A stretch of DNA of 64,000 bases from Chloroflexota bacterium (lineage in GTDB: Bacteria > Chloroflexota > Dehalococcoidia > Lucifugimonadales > Lucifugimonadaceae). The translations under genes and the position numbers were made by a program. Below, one piece after another: positions 34,656-43,458 of the stretch. How positions within the stretch are numbered: position 1 is the first letter of the stretch; each line of letters opens with the position of its first letter. Location of the stretch: the NCBI GenBank assembly GCA_002730555.1, contig PCAM01000006.1:62001-126000 (forward strand), given 5' to 3'. The notes under the pieces were generated by a model, which saw only the letters and a list, made by a program, of their open reading frames with translations, searched no databases and had not been told where the DNA came from.

Positions 34656-35531
34656 TCAACCGGAGAGAAGGTTCCGGTGCAGCAACTCTTCCAGTGTTCT
34701 TGCGACGCCGTCTGCGTCAGGGCCCGGAATTAGAGCATCCGCTGCATTTCTAGCCGACGGGTGAGCGTCCCCTACGGCGATCCCAAGGCCGGCCCAACCC
34801 AGCATTTCGGCATCGCCGACGCCGTCCCCGAACGCCACCACCTGCGCCGAGATCGCCCCAAGGTCGTCCAGTACAACTTCCAATGCTTTCAATTTACCGG
34901 CGTCCGGGCTCGCCACTTCACAGAAATGCGGAAGGGAGTGTGTCACCAGCGCCCGATCCCCGAAATGGTGCGTTAGCCGCTCCGCCCGAAGTGAGGTCGC
35001 TTCGGGTTTATCGACCGCCAGAATCAGCGTCGGCCCGCCGTCTGAAACGTCACTCAACGACTCAACGACGTGCAGGTTCTGCTCCATCCTCCGGGCGTAT
35101 CCAACGGCCCATTCGGACCGCTCTTCGACGTAGATCTGATAGTCCAACAGCATGCTCAACTGCCCGCTGTCGTCGCTCAACATCCCGAGCACTTCCTGGG
35201 CCATCCCGGGATCCATGCGCGCATGACGTCGCACTTCGCCGGTGGATGGATCGGCGGTGACGGCGCCCTGGCAACAGACCAATGGGCCGATAGTCTCGAG
35301 CTCCCGTGCGAACCCGAGGGCCGAGCCCGGGATTCGGCCGGTTGCGATCATCACCGTCGCCCCTGCGGCCTGGGTCGCGGCGACGGCCTCGCGCAATCGT
35401 GGTGAAAGGGCCAGATTAGGCCCGACTATCGTTCCGTCTATATCCAGTACGACAACTCGGAATCCGTGAGCGTCTTCGCCGGAGTCGAATATCGCCGCGG
35501 GCGCCCGCGAAGTTGGCTTCTCGGCGCTCAA
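34656..35531 (-). CDS. Cof-type HAD phosphatase
   Basis: 291-residue HAD hydrolase with a C2 cap of the Cof type. Motif I is VVLDIDGTIVGPN near residue 30, motif II is in TVMIATGRIPG, and motif IV is AFGDGVGDAEMLGWAGLGIAVGD near 235; the cap lies between. Such enzymes dephosphorylate sugar phosphates or pyridoxal and flavin phosphates. The first 20 residues are polar and variable. It is upstream of the ribokinase on the same strand and diverges from the enolase-superfamily gene at 35756. The substrate is unknown. Confidence 0.87.
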   Translation of the reverse strand: MSAEKPTSRAPAAIFDSGEDAHGFRVVVLDIDGTIVGPNLALSPRLREAVAATQAAGATVMIATGRIPGSALGFARELETIGPLVCCQGAVTADPSTGEVRRHARMDPGMAQEVLGMLSDDSGQLSMLLDYQIYVEERSEWAVGYARRMEQNLHVVESLSDVSDGGPTLILAVDKPEATSLRAERLTHHFGDRALVTHSLPHFCEVASPDAGKLKALEVVLDDLGAISAQVVAFGDGVGDAEMLGWAGLGIAVGDAHPSARNAADALIPGPDADGVARTLEELLHRNLLSG

Positions 35532-35755
35532 CGAGGGCGGGTCTTCATGATTGTTGTGATCACCTGCACACGCACATTTTCGGTCTGGGTGTGGTTCATT
35601 GGTTTTCGAGAATCATTCCCGCTCGTTGCCCGAGTCGGGGTAATATCCGGCAGAATCTTACGCCCATGTGCAATCAGGCCAGCCATCCTGTTGATGGATC
35701 GGCGTATTTGAACGGCCACACAATCGACCGGACAACACGGAACAGGAGAATCGCC

Positions 35756-36835
35756 TTGAAGATCGCGTCCCATGAAGTGATCACCGTCAGCATCCCGATG
35801 GACCCACCGCTCATGGGTCGGACTTCGTCCCGGCACACGATCTTGAAGATGCGCACTGACGACGGCATTGAAGGCATCGGTTGGGCGTTCGGCGAAGGCC
35901 CGATGGGTCCGGCACTCGCAAAGGCGCTGGACGGCATGGCTGAACTGCTACATGGGGAGAATCCGATGCTGCGTGAGCACATCGATAGCCTCGTCGACGC
36001 CGCCACATCGGGTTCAGGACCGGGTATGTCCCATTACGTCCGAGCAGTAATCAACTTCGCCGTCTGGGACATCACGGGGAAAGCTCTTGGACAACCGGTC
36101 TGGAAGTTGCTTGGCGGGGCGCATGCCGAGTCGGTGACCACGTACGCCAGTGGCTGGCTGTGGCGAGACTACGACCTGGATGCACTGGACGAAACGGCCG
36201 GTAAGCTGGTCGATCGCGGGTTCACGGCGATGAAGTTCCGTTGCGGCGCCGAGGCGCGCATGTCCGACGAAGCCGAGCGCGCCCGCGTCATGCGCAATGC
36301 CGTCGGGGACGACATCACGATCATGGTCGATATCAACCAGGGATGGGATATCCCGCGGGCCATGGAGGGCGCACGCCATTTTGAGGCGCAGAACGTCTAT
36401 TGGCTTGAGGATCCGATCGACTACAGGGACGTCCAGGGCTACTCCCAGCTCGTGAACGCAACCGATATCTCGATCACCCACGGCGAGTACAACTACGGCT
36501 ACGAGCCGTTTGGCCCCATCGCCGACCACCGAGCGGCGGACATCTTCATGATCGACGCCCACCATGTCGGCGGCATCGACGCATGGAAGCGCGCCGCCGA
36601 CATCGCGACCAGCGTGTTCCGGCCGTTTGTGACGCACTTGAGCCCGGAGATCGCCGTGCACCTAGCCGCCGGGATCAACGGCGTCAAAACGGTGGAGTTT
36701 ATGCCGTGGTCGTTCCCTCTCTGGGAGGAGCCGATGGACATCAATGCAGAGGGCGATTTGATCGTCCCGCAAGGACCGGGACTGGGCGTCGTCCTGAACG
36801 AAGACGTGGTTAAAACGCACCGAATAGACGTTTAG
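35756..36835 (+). CDS. Enolase-superfamily enzyme, tandem copy 1
   Basis: 359-residue mandelate racemase-type enzyme. The ORF track runs back to 35513, but a TTG at 35756 with AGGAG seven bases upstream gives the family start (MKIASHEVITVSIPM). Active-site features are KFR in AMKFRCG (a KxR variant of the usual KxK), metal ligands Asp in MVDINQGWD, Glu in YWLEDPI and Glu in THGEYNYG, and His in VTHLSPE. The following gene has the same layout and motifs and is a tandem duplicate with a 71-bp gap. Products of this family dehydrate, racemise or cycloisomerise acid sugars and lactones. The lactonase-type gene two positions downstream suggests an aldonate or aldarate pathway. Confidence 0.9.
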   Translation: MKIASHEVITVSIPMDPPLMGRTSSRHTILKMRTDDGIEGIGWAFGEGPMGPALAKALDGMAELLHGENPMLREHIDSLVDAATSGSGPGMSHYVRAVINFAVWDITGKALGQPVWKLLGGAHAESVTTYASGWLWRDYDLDALDETAGKLVDRGFTAMKFRCGAEARMSDEAERARVMRNAVGDDITIMVDINQGWDIPRAMEGARHFEAQNVYWLEDPIDYRDVQGYSQLVNATDISITHGEYNYGYEPFGPIADHRAADIFMIDAHHVGGIDAWKRAADIATSVFRPFVTHLSPEIAVHLAAGINGVKTVEFMPWSFPLWEEPMDINAEGDLIVPQGPGLGVVLNEDVVKTHRIDV

Positions 36836-36906
36836 CGGCAACGCCGATCGCACAACACGAACCCAGCAAGAAGTCCAGAGTTATCTGGATGGTGGAGGAC
36901 AATCCC

Positions 36907-38001
36907 TTGAAAATCGTCTCGCATGAAATCGTCTGGGTGGACGTTCCCCTGCCTCGACCGTTCGTTTCCGGAGGTGGGTTCCGCACTTCCGAGATGCGGC
37001 ACGTCGTCCTGCGGCTGCGCACCGACGACGGTATCGAGGGGCTCGGTTGGGCGTTCGCACACTCGCACACGATGCTGCCGGCGCTGGGCGCTGCCATCGA
37101 CGACGTCGCCACGATGATCCAGGGCATGGATCCGATAATGCGGAACGAGATTCAGGGGCGCATCGATCGAGCCACGCAATGGACCGGTGGCGGACTGAAC
37201 AAGTGGGTGTCTGCGGTAATCAACTTCGCCCTTTACGACATCGCCGGTAAGGCGCTCAACACTCCCGTCTACAAGATCCTTGGCGGCCTCCACACGGAGT
37301 CAGTGCCGACCTACGCCAGCCACAAGCTGTGGCGCGACTGGTCGCTGGACGACCTTGCGATGGGAGCTGCCGAGGTGAAAGCCGAGGGGTTCAAAATGCT
37401 CAAGTTCCGTGTCGGCGCAAACAACGCTGCGCTGGACGAGCGGGAACGGGCCAAAGTCGTGCGTGAGGCGGTCGGTCCGGACTACCCGATCGCCGTGGAC
37501 ATCAACGAGGGATGGGATATCGCCCGAACGATGGAGGTAGCGCCCTACCTGGAGGAGTTCCGGGTGCACTGGCTGGAAGACCCGATCAACCGACATGATT
37601 TCGCCGGATACCGGCATCTTGTAGACGCGCTCAACATCGCCATTACGCACGGCGAGAACCTGTGGGACTGGCGTTTGTTCCTGGACGTGGTGAAGAACGA
37701 TGCGGTGGATATCGCCATGATCGATACCCACCACGTCGGCGGCATCGACGGCTTCTTGAAGGCCGCCGCCGTGTGTGATGCTGCCTTCCGGCCGGTGGTC
37801 ACCCACCTGTCTCCGGAGGTCGCCGTACACCTTGGCGCGTCGGTGCCCAACTGCACGTTGGTTGAGTATATGGACTGGTCGTTCGGGTTGTTCGAGGACA
37901 CCAGCCTGATCAATGCAGAGGGCCGCATGATCGTCCCGCAGGAACCCGGGATCGGCGTGACGCTCAACCAGGAGCTGCTCAAGCGGGGCATCAAGGACTA
38001 G
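36907..38001 (+). CDS. Enolase-superfamily enzyme, tandem copy 2
   Basis: 364-residue paralogue of the preceding gene. A TTG at 36907 with GGAGG eight bases upstream is the likely start (MKIVSHEIVWVDVPL); the ATG at 36889 overlaps the ribosome binding site. Active-site text parallels copy 1: MLKFRVGA, VDINEGWD, HWLEDPI, THGENLW and VTHLSPEVAVHLGA. It differs in the N-terminal capping loop (PRPFVSGGGFRTSEM), which controls specificity in this superfamily, so the two copies may act on related but different substrates. It is followed 22 bp later by an amidohydrolase gene and is very likely co-transcribed with it. Confidence 0.9.
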   Translation: MKIVSHEIVWVDVPLPRPFVSGGGFRTSEMRHVVLRLRTDDGIEGLGWAFAHSHTMLPALGAAIDDVATMIQGMDPIMRNEIQGRIDRATQWTGGGLNKWVSAVINFALYDIAGKALNTPVYKILGGLHTESVPTYASHKLWRDWSLDDLAMGAAEVKAEGFKMLKFRVGANNAALDERERAKVVREAVGPDYPIAVDINEGWDIARTMEVAPYLEEFRVHWLEDPINRHDFAGYRHLVDALNIAITHGENLWDWRLFLDVVKNDAVDIAMIDTHHVGGIDGFLKAAAVCDAAFRPVVTHLSPEVAVHLGASVPNCTLVEYMDWSFGLFEDTSLINAEGRMIVPQEPGIGVTLNQELLKRGIKD

Positions 38002-38023
38002 CAGGTTCGCCTCGGGAGGCGAT

Positions 38024-39031
38024 ATGACCAGCGAACGCGACACATGGTTAGCGCTTACGACCGAAGTGGCGATCGACCCGGATCTGCCGATCTGCGATCC
38101 GCATCACCATTTCTGGGATCGGCCTGAGAGCCGGTACCTGCTGGATGAGTTGCTGGCCGATACCGGCAGCGGACATCGGATAACCGAGACCGTTTTTATC
38201 GAGTGCAGCTCGATGTACCGGGATGACGGCCCTGAGCTTTCGGCCCCTGTGGGCGAGACGGAGTTCGTGCAGGGCATCGCGGCGATGAGTGCCAGCGGCG
38301 GATACGGCGAAACGAAAGTGGCGGCCGGGATTGTGAGTTACGCCGATCTGTCCGCGGGTGACGCTGTGACGGCGGTGCTGGAGTCTCATATCGCGGCCAG
38401 CAGCAATCGTTTTCGCGGGGTCAGAAACTCGTCCTGCTGGGACGAGAGTTCTGAAATCCGGTCTTACAAGAACCCGATCAAGGGATTGCTAGCGGATTCA
38501 AAATTCAGGGAAGGGTTCAGCGCCCTTGACCGGCTTGGCCTGAGCTTCGATGCCTGGCTCTATCACACGCAGTTGGGGGAGCTGGCGGACCTGGCGAGGG
38601 TTTTCCCGGGCGTGACGATCATCCTGGACCACATCGCCGGACCGTTGGGCATTGGCCCGTACGCCTGCAAGCAGGATGAAGTCTTCCAGATATGGAAGGC
38701 CGGCATGACGGAGTTGGCGACCTGCCCCAACGTGGTCATCAAACTGGGCGGCTTCGGGATGCCACTCGGAGGATTCCGGTGGCATAAACGTGAAGCACCG
38801 CCCAGTTCTGCGGATATCGCTGACGTGATGGGGCCGTACTACCTTCACTGCATAGAGCAGTTCGGCGTCGACCACTGCATGTTCGAGAGCAACTTCCCGG
38901 TGGACAAGGTTTCAACCTCGTACACGGTCCTCTGGAACGCCTTCAAACGCATGACGGCTGACTTTTCCGACGGCGAGCGCGCCGCACTGTTCAGGGACAC
39001 CGCGGTCCGGTCGTACCGGCTGAGCGGTTAG
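38024..39031 (+). CDS. Amidohydrolase_2 family hydrolase, lactonase-like
   Basis: 335-residue TIM-barrel metal hydrolase of the COG3618 type, which includes L-fuconolactonase, L-rhamnonolactonase and 2-pyrone-4,6-dicarboxylate lactonase. The N-terminal metal motif is ICDPHHHFWDRPESRYLLDE; later DHIAGPLGIG, VVIKLGGFGMP and CMFESNFPVDK are typical. A GGGAGG site precedes the ATG. Its place directly after two acid-sugar dehydratase-type genes suggests the order lactone to acid to 2-keto-3-deoxy acid, as in non-phosphorylative deoxysugar or uronate pathways. The actual lactone is unknown. Confidence 0.88.
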   Translation: MTSERDTWLALTTEVAIDPDLPICDPHHHFWDRPESRYLLDELLADTGSGHRITETVFIECSSMYRDDGPELSAPVGETEFVQGIAAMSASGGYGETKVAAGIVSYADLSAGDAVTAVLESHIAASSNRFRGVRNSSCWDESSEIRSYKNPIKGLLADSKFREGFSALDRLGLSFDAWLYHTQLGELADLARVFPGVTIILDHIAGPLGIGPYACKQDEVFQIWKAGMTELATCPNVVIKLGGFGMPLGGFRWHKREAPPSSADIADVMGPYYLHCIEQFGVDHCMFESNFPVDKVSTSYTVLWNAFKRMTADFSDGERAALFRDTAVRSYRLSG

Positions 39032-39155
39032 CGGGCTTCCAAAGTTCGGCTTTCACATGGCTATAGAAGGCAAGTTGCCCGGTAACTGGCGGGTATGACG
39101 GTCTTATTTGCGAGGGGCTTTAAACGGGGCCAGTCACGCCGAGGGAATTTTCGGG

Positions 39156-39257
39156 ATGCCCATCGAAGAGTGGTTGAGGTTGACCGGGGAGAATCAATGG
39201 CTCATGCGCGATTGGCACGCCGAGATGATGGCGCTGGGCCGGACGTTGAGGCTTTGA
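39156..39257 (+). other. Short ORF, possibly a gene remnant
   Basis: A 33-codon ORF (MPIEEWLRLTGENQ, ending MALGRTLRL) lies in the 346-bp gap between the lactonase-like and MBL-fold genes. The open frame extends upstream to about 39099. The composition (Glu, Trp, Met, Arg) looks protein-like, but there is no strong ribosome binding site and no recognised family. It may be the tail of a lost gene. The rest of the gap shows nothing. Confidence 0.25.
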
Positions 39258-39377
39258 TCACAACAACCAGCCCGGCTGATCAGTCCTCATGAAATCCCAC
39301 GGCGTTCGCCCGTCTTCCGGCTCGGTAACGCGCCTACCATCATTTCTTACACCCACACACGCCCGGAGACGAAACAC

Positions 39378-40271
39378 ATGACCGTGACGCTCGACTGGTT
39401 CGGATGCACGACCTACCGCCTGAACATTGATGGCCTCGTCGTGTTCCTGGACACCTTTATGGACCGGATATCGAGCGCCCCGGACAACGGCGCATCTTCC
39501 GCCGATATCAAAGAGGCCGATTACGCGATCATCGGCCACAGCCACTGGGACCACATCTCCGGGGCAGATGTGATCGCCAAGAACACCGGCGCCAGGGTCA
39601 TCGGATCGTACGAGACCGCGCGTGTGTTGACCGAAGCCGGTGTGCCGACAGATCAGTTGCTACCATCATCCGGCGGAGAGCTGCACCGGCTGAACGATGA
39701 CGTCACGGTTCGGGGATTCCCGAGCATTCACTCATGTATCTGGTCCACTGCCGAGCCGCCCGGGATTTCCGTCACCGGGGACATGGGAGTGTCGCAGGAT
39801 GAGCGGTCAGGCCGGTTGGTGGCGAGGTCAAACAAAGGGACGCAGTTACCTCCTGAGCTGGCAGCGGAGGCCCGTGAACTGCGCGCTCGGGGCATCGGCA
39901 GTCCTAACGACGGCGGAGCGCTGGACTACCTGATAGAGACGCCGGACGGAACGATATTTTTCCAGAACAGCATGGGCTTCTGGAGCGGAATACTGGGCGG
40001 AATCAGGGCGGACGTGGCGATCATCGCTTGTGCCGGGCGTGGCAACATCGACGGCGAACCGATCCAGGGCTCGGTCGAGGAGTTTGTGGCGGTCGTGGCG
40101 AACACGGTGGCTCCCCAAAAATTGATCCTGGGCCACCACGACAACTGGGCGGGTGCGCCTGATGCGCCTGATCTCATAGACATCACGCCGATCCGTGAAC
40201 AGTTGGAGCAGTCCGCGTACTATTCCGATGTGATCGTGCCCGGCTACCAGGACGGCACACTGCTTTTCTGA
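39378..40271 (+). CDS. Metallo-beta-lactamase-fold hydrolase
   Basis: 297-residue MBL-fold protein. The start VTLDWFGCTTYRLNIDGLVV is the first beta-strand pair of the UlaG-like subgroup. The metal motif is GHSHWDHISG near residue 55, a further His is in PSIHSCIW near 115, and the late LGHHDNWAGAP provides the last ligand. UlaG-type members hydrolyse sugar lactones such as L-ascorbate-6-phosphate; others cleave phosphodiesters. Given the adjacent lactonase-like and acid-sugar genes, lactone or ester hydrolysis is plausible. Length is normal. No signal peptide is visible. Confidence 0.85.
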   Translation: MTVTLDWFGCTTYRLNIDGLVVFLDTFMDRISSAPDNGASSADIKEADYAIIGHSHWDHISGADVIAKNTGARVIGSYETARVLTEAGVPTDQLLPSSGGELHRLNDDVTVRGFPSIHSCIWSTAEPPGISVTGDMGVSQDERSGRLVARSNKGTQLPPELAAEARELRARGIGSPNDGGALDYLIETPDGTIFFQNSMGFWSGILGGIRADVAIIACAGRGNIDGEPIQGSVEEFVAVVANTVAPQKLILGHHDNWAGAPDAPDLIDITPIREQLEQSAYYSDVIVPGYQDGTLLF

Positions 40272-40301
40272 CCCTGAATCCTCTTCCGGAGGCCTCGCAC
40301 G

Positions 40302-40520
40302 CTGACCAACAAATCACACCGGGTCGCCGACCTGACGCTGAATTACGGCGAGCCCGGTAGCGGCGATCCGCTTTTCTCCTGCGTGTTTTCTCCGGGAGCT
40401 GGCGCTCGTGGTCACAGGAGATCGATCTATTGGCCCACCGATGGCGTGTGATCGCTCTCAGTTCACGCGGTTCGCGCCGCGTACTGGACCAGCGAAGAGT
40501 TTCAGGGCCAGGCGTCGTAA
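40302..40520 (+). pseudogene. N-terminal remnant of an alpha/beta hydrolase
   Basis: Two frames join to a typical alpha/beta-hydrolase start. Frame one reads VADLTLNYGEPGSGDPL; a shifted frame continues SGSWRSWSQEIDLLAHRWRV, then IALSSRG where families usually have DxRG. The HG loop at the join is damaged and no start codon is intact, although CGGAGG lies about 10 bases upstream. The catalytic Ser, Asp and His regions are missing, because the sequence passes into an acetyltransferase fragment. It is not functional. Confidence 0.65.
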
Positions 40521-40531
40521 CGCGGCCCGCA

Positions 40532-40737
40532 AAATGTTAATGAACCTCGCGTTCGAGACACCCGGTATCGAGCGGGTCGAGATCTCGGCGGCAGCAGAAA
40601 ACGAACGAAGCAGGCGTCTTGTTGAACGGCCGGGCTTCCGCCTGGAAGGCATTCTTCAGAATGAACTGAAACGCAGGGAGGTTCTGCATGGTCGCGCCGT
40701 GTAGTCCATGCTCCGAAACGAATGGACCGCATCCTGA
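40532..40737 (+). pseudogene. C-terminal remnant of a RimJ/RimL-type GNAT acetyltransferase
   Basis: The frame reads MNLAFETPGIERVEISAAAE, then NERSRRLVERPGFRLEGIL, then HGRAV, a TAG stop at 40702, and SMLRNEW in the same frame. Intact relatives have a Tyr where the TAG stands (YSMLRxEW ending), so a nonsense change is visible as well as loss of the N-terminal half. It directly follows the alpha/beta-hydrolase remnant, so the two fragments were probably joined by a deletion. Confidence 0.72.
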
Positions 40738-40873
40738 GTGACGTCCGGTACGTCATCCCAGAATCCTCATATGGAAACGGCCTTCGGCGGCTTGATTTCG
40801 CCCGGCTGCCGGGCCATCCTGCGTTCCGTCGGTGACAACGGTTCTCGGCCACATGCAGAAAGCAGGAAATCCC

Positions 40874-42070
40874 ATGAAAATCACGGACGTCAAAACCTGG
40901 GCCGTGGCCAACCCGCCGCCCCACTTCGGCGGACCTTTCTGGGTTTTCGTGAAGCTGACCACCGATAACGGCATCGTCGGATACGGCGAGGCGTACGGCG
41001 TTCCATTTGCCCCGAGCAAGGTCTGCGGACTGATCGAGGACGTGGCCGAACGTTACCTGGTCGGCAACAGCCCGTTCGAGATCGAACGCATGTGGCGGTC
41101 GATCTACGGCAGCGGCTTCAACCAGCACCCGGAGTTCACCGTCGGCGGCATCCTGAGCGCCCTGGAAATCGCCTCCTGGGACATCGTCGGGAAGGCTTTG
41201 GATCAGCCCGTCTACAACCTGCTCGGCGGAAAGTTCAATGAACGGCTCCGGTCTTACACGTACCTGTACCCGGATACGGCCGATCCCGACCACATGGCGG
41301 TCACGAACATCCATGGCGACCCGGACATCGCGCCAAAGCGGGCCGAGCACTACGTCAACATGGGTTTCACGGCGGTCGGGTTCGACCCGGTGATGCCGAT
41401 GGGCGACCCACGCCAACTCTCGATGCATGAACTCAGTAATGCCGAACTCGTGGTTAAGAACATTCGTGAGGCTGTTGGAGACGAGGCGGACCTGCTGGTC
41501 AAGACGCACGGTCAGATGACCACCTCCAGCGCCATACGGCTCGCCAAACGCATGGAGAAGTACGACCCGCTCTGGTTTGAGGAGCCGGTTCCGCCGGAGA
41601 ACCGGGACGAGATGGCGCGTGTTGCACGAATGACGACCATCCCGGTTGCCACCGGTGAGCGCCTCGTTACCAAGTACGACTTCTGGGACCTGCTCTCGAA
41701 GCAGGGCGCAGCGATCCTGCAACCGGCGTTAGCCCGTGTTGGCGGCATCCTGGAAGCCAAGAAGATCGCCGGGATGGCCGAAGCGAACTACGTCCAGATG
41801 GCCCCGCACCTGTATACAGGACCGATCGAGGCGGCGGCGAATATCCAGGTCGCCACATGCAGCCCGAACTTCCTGATCCAGGAAAGCATCCAAAACTTCA
41901 CCGGTTTCTTCGCCGATGTGCTGAAGAAGCCGATCCAGTGGGAAGACGGGTACATCATCCCGCCGACCGATCCGGGAATCGGATACGAGCTGGACGAAGC
42001 GGTCGTGGAGGCGAACCAATATGAGGGCGACGGCGTGTTCCCACCGATGGGGTCGCGGGACCGAGCCTAG
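40874..42070 (+). CDS. Enolase-superfamily enzyme, D-galactonate-dehydratase-like with altered metal site
   Basis: 398-residue protein; ATG at 40874 with a CAGGA site seven bases upstream replaces the ORF track start at 40832. The capping domain (MKITDVKTWAVANPPPHFGG, then DNGIVGYGEAYG) and barrel follow the galactonate dehydratase pattern: WFEEPVPPEN, PVATGERLVTKYDFW and MAPHLYTGPI. The strand that normally ends in DFHGR, with Asp as first metal ligand, reads LLVKTHGQM here, so Lys replaces Asp. QPD after strand six reads QPALARVGG, again losing an Asp. The second-strand Lys motif is replaced by GFDPVMP. Either the metal is held differently or the reaction differs. The gene is intact and well started, so it is not obviously a pseudogene. 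Confidence 0.88.
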   Translation: MKITDVKTWAVANPPPHFGGPFWVFVKLTTDNGIVGYGEAYGVPFAPSKVCGLIEDVAERYLVGNSPFEIERMWRSIYGSGFNQHPEFTVGGILSALEIASWDIVGKALDQPVYNLLGGKFNERLRSYTYLYPDTADPDHMAVTNIHGDPDIAPKRAEHYVNMGFTAVGFDPVMPMGDPRQLSMHELSNAELVVKNIREAVGDEADLLVKTHGQMTTSSAIRLAKRMEKYDPLWFEEPVPPENRDEMARVARMTTIPVATGERLVTKYDFWDLLSKQGAAILQPALARVGGILEAKKIAGMAEANYVQMAPHLYTGPIEAAANIQVATCSPNFLIQESIQNFTGFFADVLKKPIQWEDGYIIPPTDPGIGYELDEAVVEANQYEGDGVFPPMGSRDRA

Positions 42071-42138
42071 GTGTAGCGCTAGCACCGCCCGTTGCTGCGA
42101 AAACGCCGGTGTAGGGGCGTTTGGCAATACTCTCCCGC

Positions 42139-42158
42139 GGGCGGGCCACTGCCCGCCC
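42139..42158. terminator. GC-rich hairpin GGGCGGGC-CACT-GCCCGCCC between convergent genes
   Basis: A perfect 8-bp stem and 4-base loop in the gap between the enolase-superfamily gene and the convergent MFS gene. It matches the hairpin at 31440 except for the loop and one flanking pair. It lacks a T-run. It is either a bidirectional terminator or a mobile palindrome. Confidence 0.5.
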
Positions 42159-42252
42159 CCACGGTGTCCGGTTCATTTTGCTCTGAGAGTCGCGTGGCCG
42201 CTGGAGGGAGGACGTTTTTCGCAAAAGGCCCAGGTAAGCGCCCCAACGGGGC

Positions 42253-43458
42253 CTAGTCCCCGCCCGGGCTTTCCGTCATCCGCCGCAGGTCGGCGTTGTT
42301 CATCGCCCGCAGCCGGCTGTCGATCCGCATGGAATCGGGCCGCCGCAGAATCGGGAACGCGAGCGCCGATACCAGCACCACGGTGAGGCCCACCAGCCCG
42401 GTGATCATCACCGCTGTTTGCGGGCTGTACATGCCGGCCATGATCCCGACGTTGATCTGCCCCACCGGCCCGGTCCCGATGAACACCGCCACCGTGCCCA
42501 TCACACGGCCCCGCATCTCTGGCGATGCAGCGGACACCATGATCGTGCTCTGCATGGTGCCGAACGCGGACGCGCCGAATCCGCCTGCGAACACGATTGC
42601 GAAGCTGACCCAGTACCAGGACGATTGCGAGAACAGCAGGATCCCGACCAGGAACAGCATCGACCCGTACAGGTAGATCCGTGAGTAGTGCTGCGGTCGC
42701 GCATAAGTGGCGATCAGGGCGGCGCCGAACACGGATCCGAGGCCCTCGACCGAGTTCAGCAGCCCCACCAGCACGTCGCCGACTCCCAGCGTCTCCCGAG
42801 CGATGATCGGCTGCTGACTCATGTACGGAAAAGCAAAAACGTTCATCAACAGTGTCACGATCAGCGTGCCCACCATGAGCCTGCTCGCCCGGATGTAGCG
42901 AACGCCTTCCGCCAGGTCCACGAACACCCCGCGTCCGGAGCCGGTCGCCACAGGTCGCCGGTATCTCAGCGTGCTGGCGACCAGCGCCGCAATCAAGAAC
43001 AGGGCGATGCCCGTCACATAAGCGCCCTCCGGCCCGATCGTCGCCATGAACACGCCGCCAGTGAAGGGGCCGATGATTCTGCTGAAGGCGTTCGTCGCCG
43101 AGTCCAGGCTCATTGCACGGCCCAGGCGTTCTGGATGCACGAGCTCGCCGATCAAGGTCCGTCTCACGGGGAATTCAGAGGCCCATACGATGCCGGAGAG
43201 GAATGTCGCAAGGGCGAGATGCCAATACATGAGCACGTCTGCGATCAGTAGTGTCGCCATGACGGCAGCGATTACCGACTGCATGAAAAGCCCGGACACC
43301 AGAAAGTGTTTGCGGTTCACACGGTCGGCCACGATTCCGAGGCCTACGCCGAACAGCATCGGCGCCATGCGGAAGAAGAAGGTCAGCGACACCAGGAACG
43401 GATCGCCCGTCATGTCGTAAGCGACGAGCGCCAAGACAAGCGTGTCCAGCCAGCGCAT
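42253..43458 (-). CDS. MFS transporter, EntS/MFS_3 type, 5' end uncertain
   Basis: 401 residues from the first available ATG. The protein starts inside the expected first helix (MRWLDTLVLALVAYDMTG); helix 2-3 loop is GIVADRVNRKHFLV, and ASEFPVRRTLIGELVHPERLG and GAFGTMQSTIMVSA-like text are typical. In the same frame upstream the codons still encode family-like sequence (PVFKNPEYRRLWTIGALGGT), reaching a stop near 43600 with no ATG, GTG or TTG on the way. So the original start codon seems lost or the reading frame was shifted upstream. The protein may be made from the internal ATG with a shortened N-terminus, or the gene may be inactive. The substrate is unknown. Confidence 0.78.
   Translation of the reverse strand: MRWLDTLVLALVAYDMTGDPFLVSLTFFFRMAPMLFGVGLGIVADRVNRKHFLVSGLFMQSVIAAVMATLLIADVLMYWHLALATFLSGIVWASEFPVRRTLIGELVHPERLGRAMSLDSATNAFSRIIGPFTGGVFMATIGPEGAYVTGIALFLIAALVASTLRYRRPVATGSGRGVFVDLAEGVRYIRASRLMVGTLIVTLLMNVFAFPYMSQQPIIARETLGVGDVLVGLLNSVEGLGSVFGAALIATYARPQHYSRIYLYGSMLFLVGILLFSQSSWYWVSFAIVFAGGFGASAFGTMQSTIMVSAASPEMRGRVMGTVAVFIGTGPVGQINVGIMAGMYSPQTAVMITGLVGLTVVLVSALAFPILRRPDSMRIDSRLRAMNNADLRRMTESPGGD

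Noticed and set aside
36014-36661. 215-residue and neighbouring minus-strand ORFs opposite the tandem enolase genes
   Set aside because: They mirror each other because the sense genes are duplicates. No independent coding evidence is seen.
40502-41722. 406-residue minus-strand ORF
   Set aside because: It is antisense to the enolase-superfamily gene, lacks motifs and is rich in Arg, His and Val as expected for a GC-rich shadow frame.
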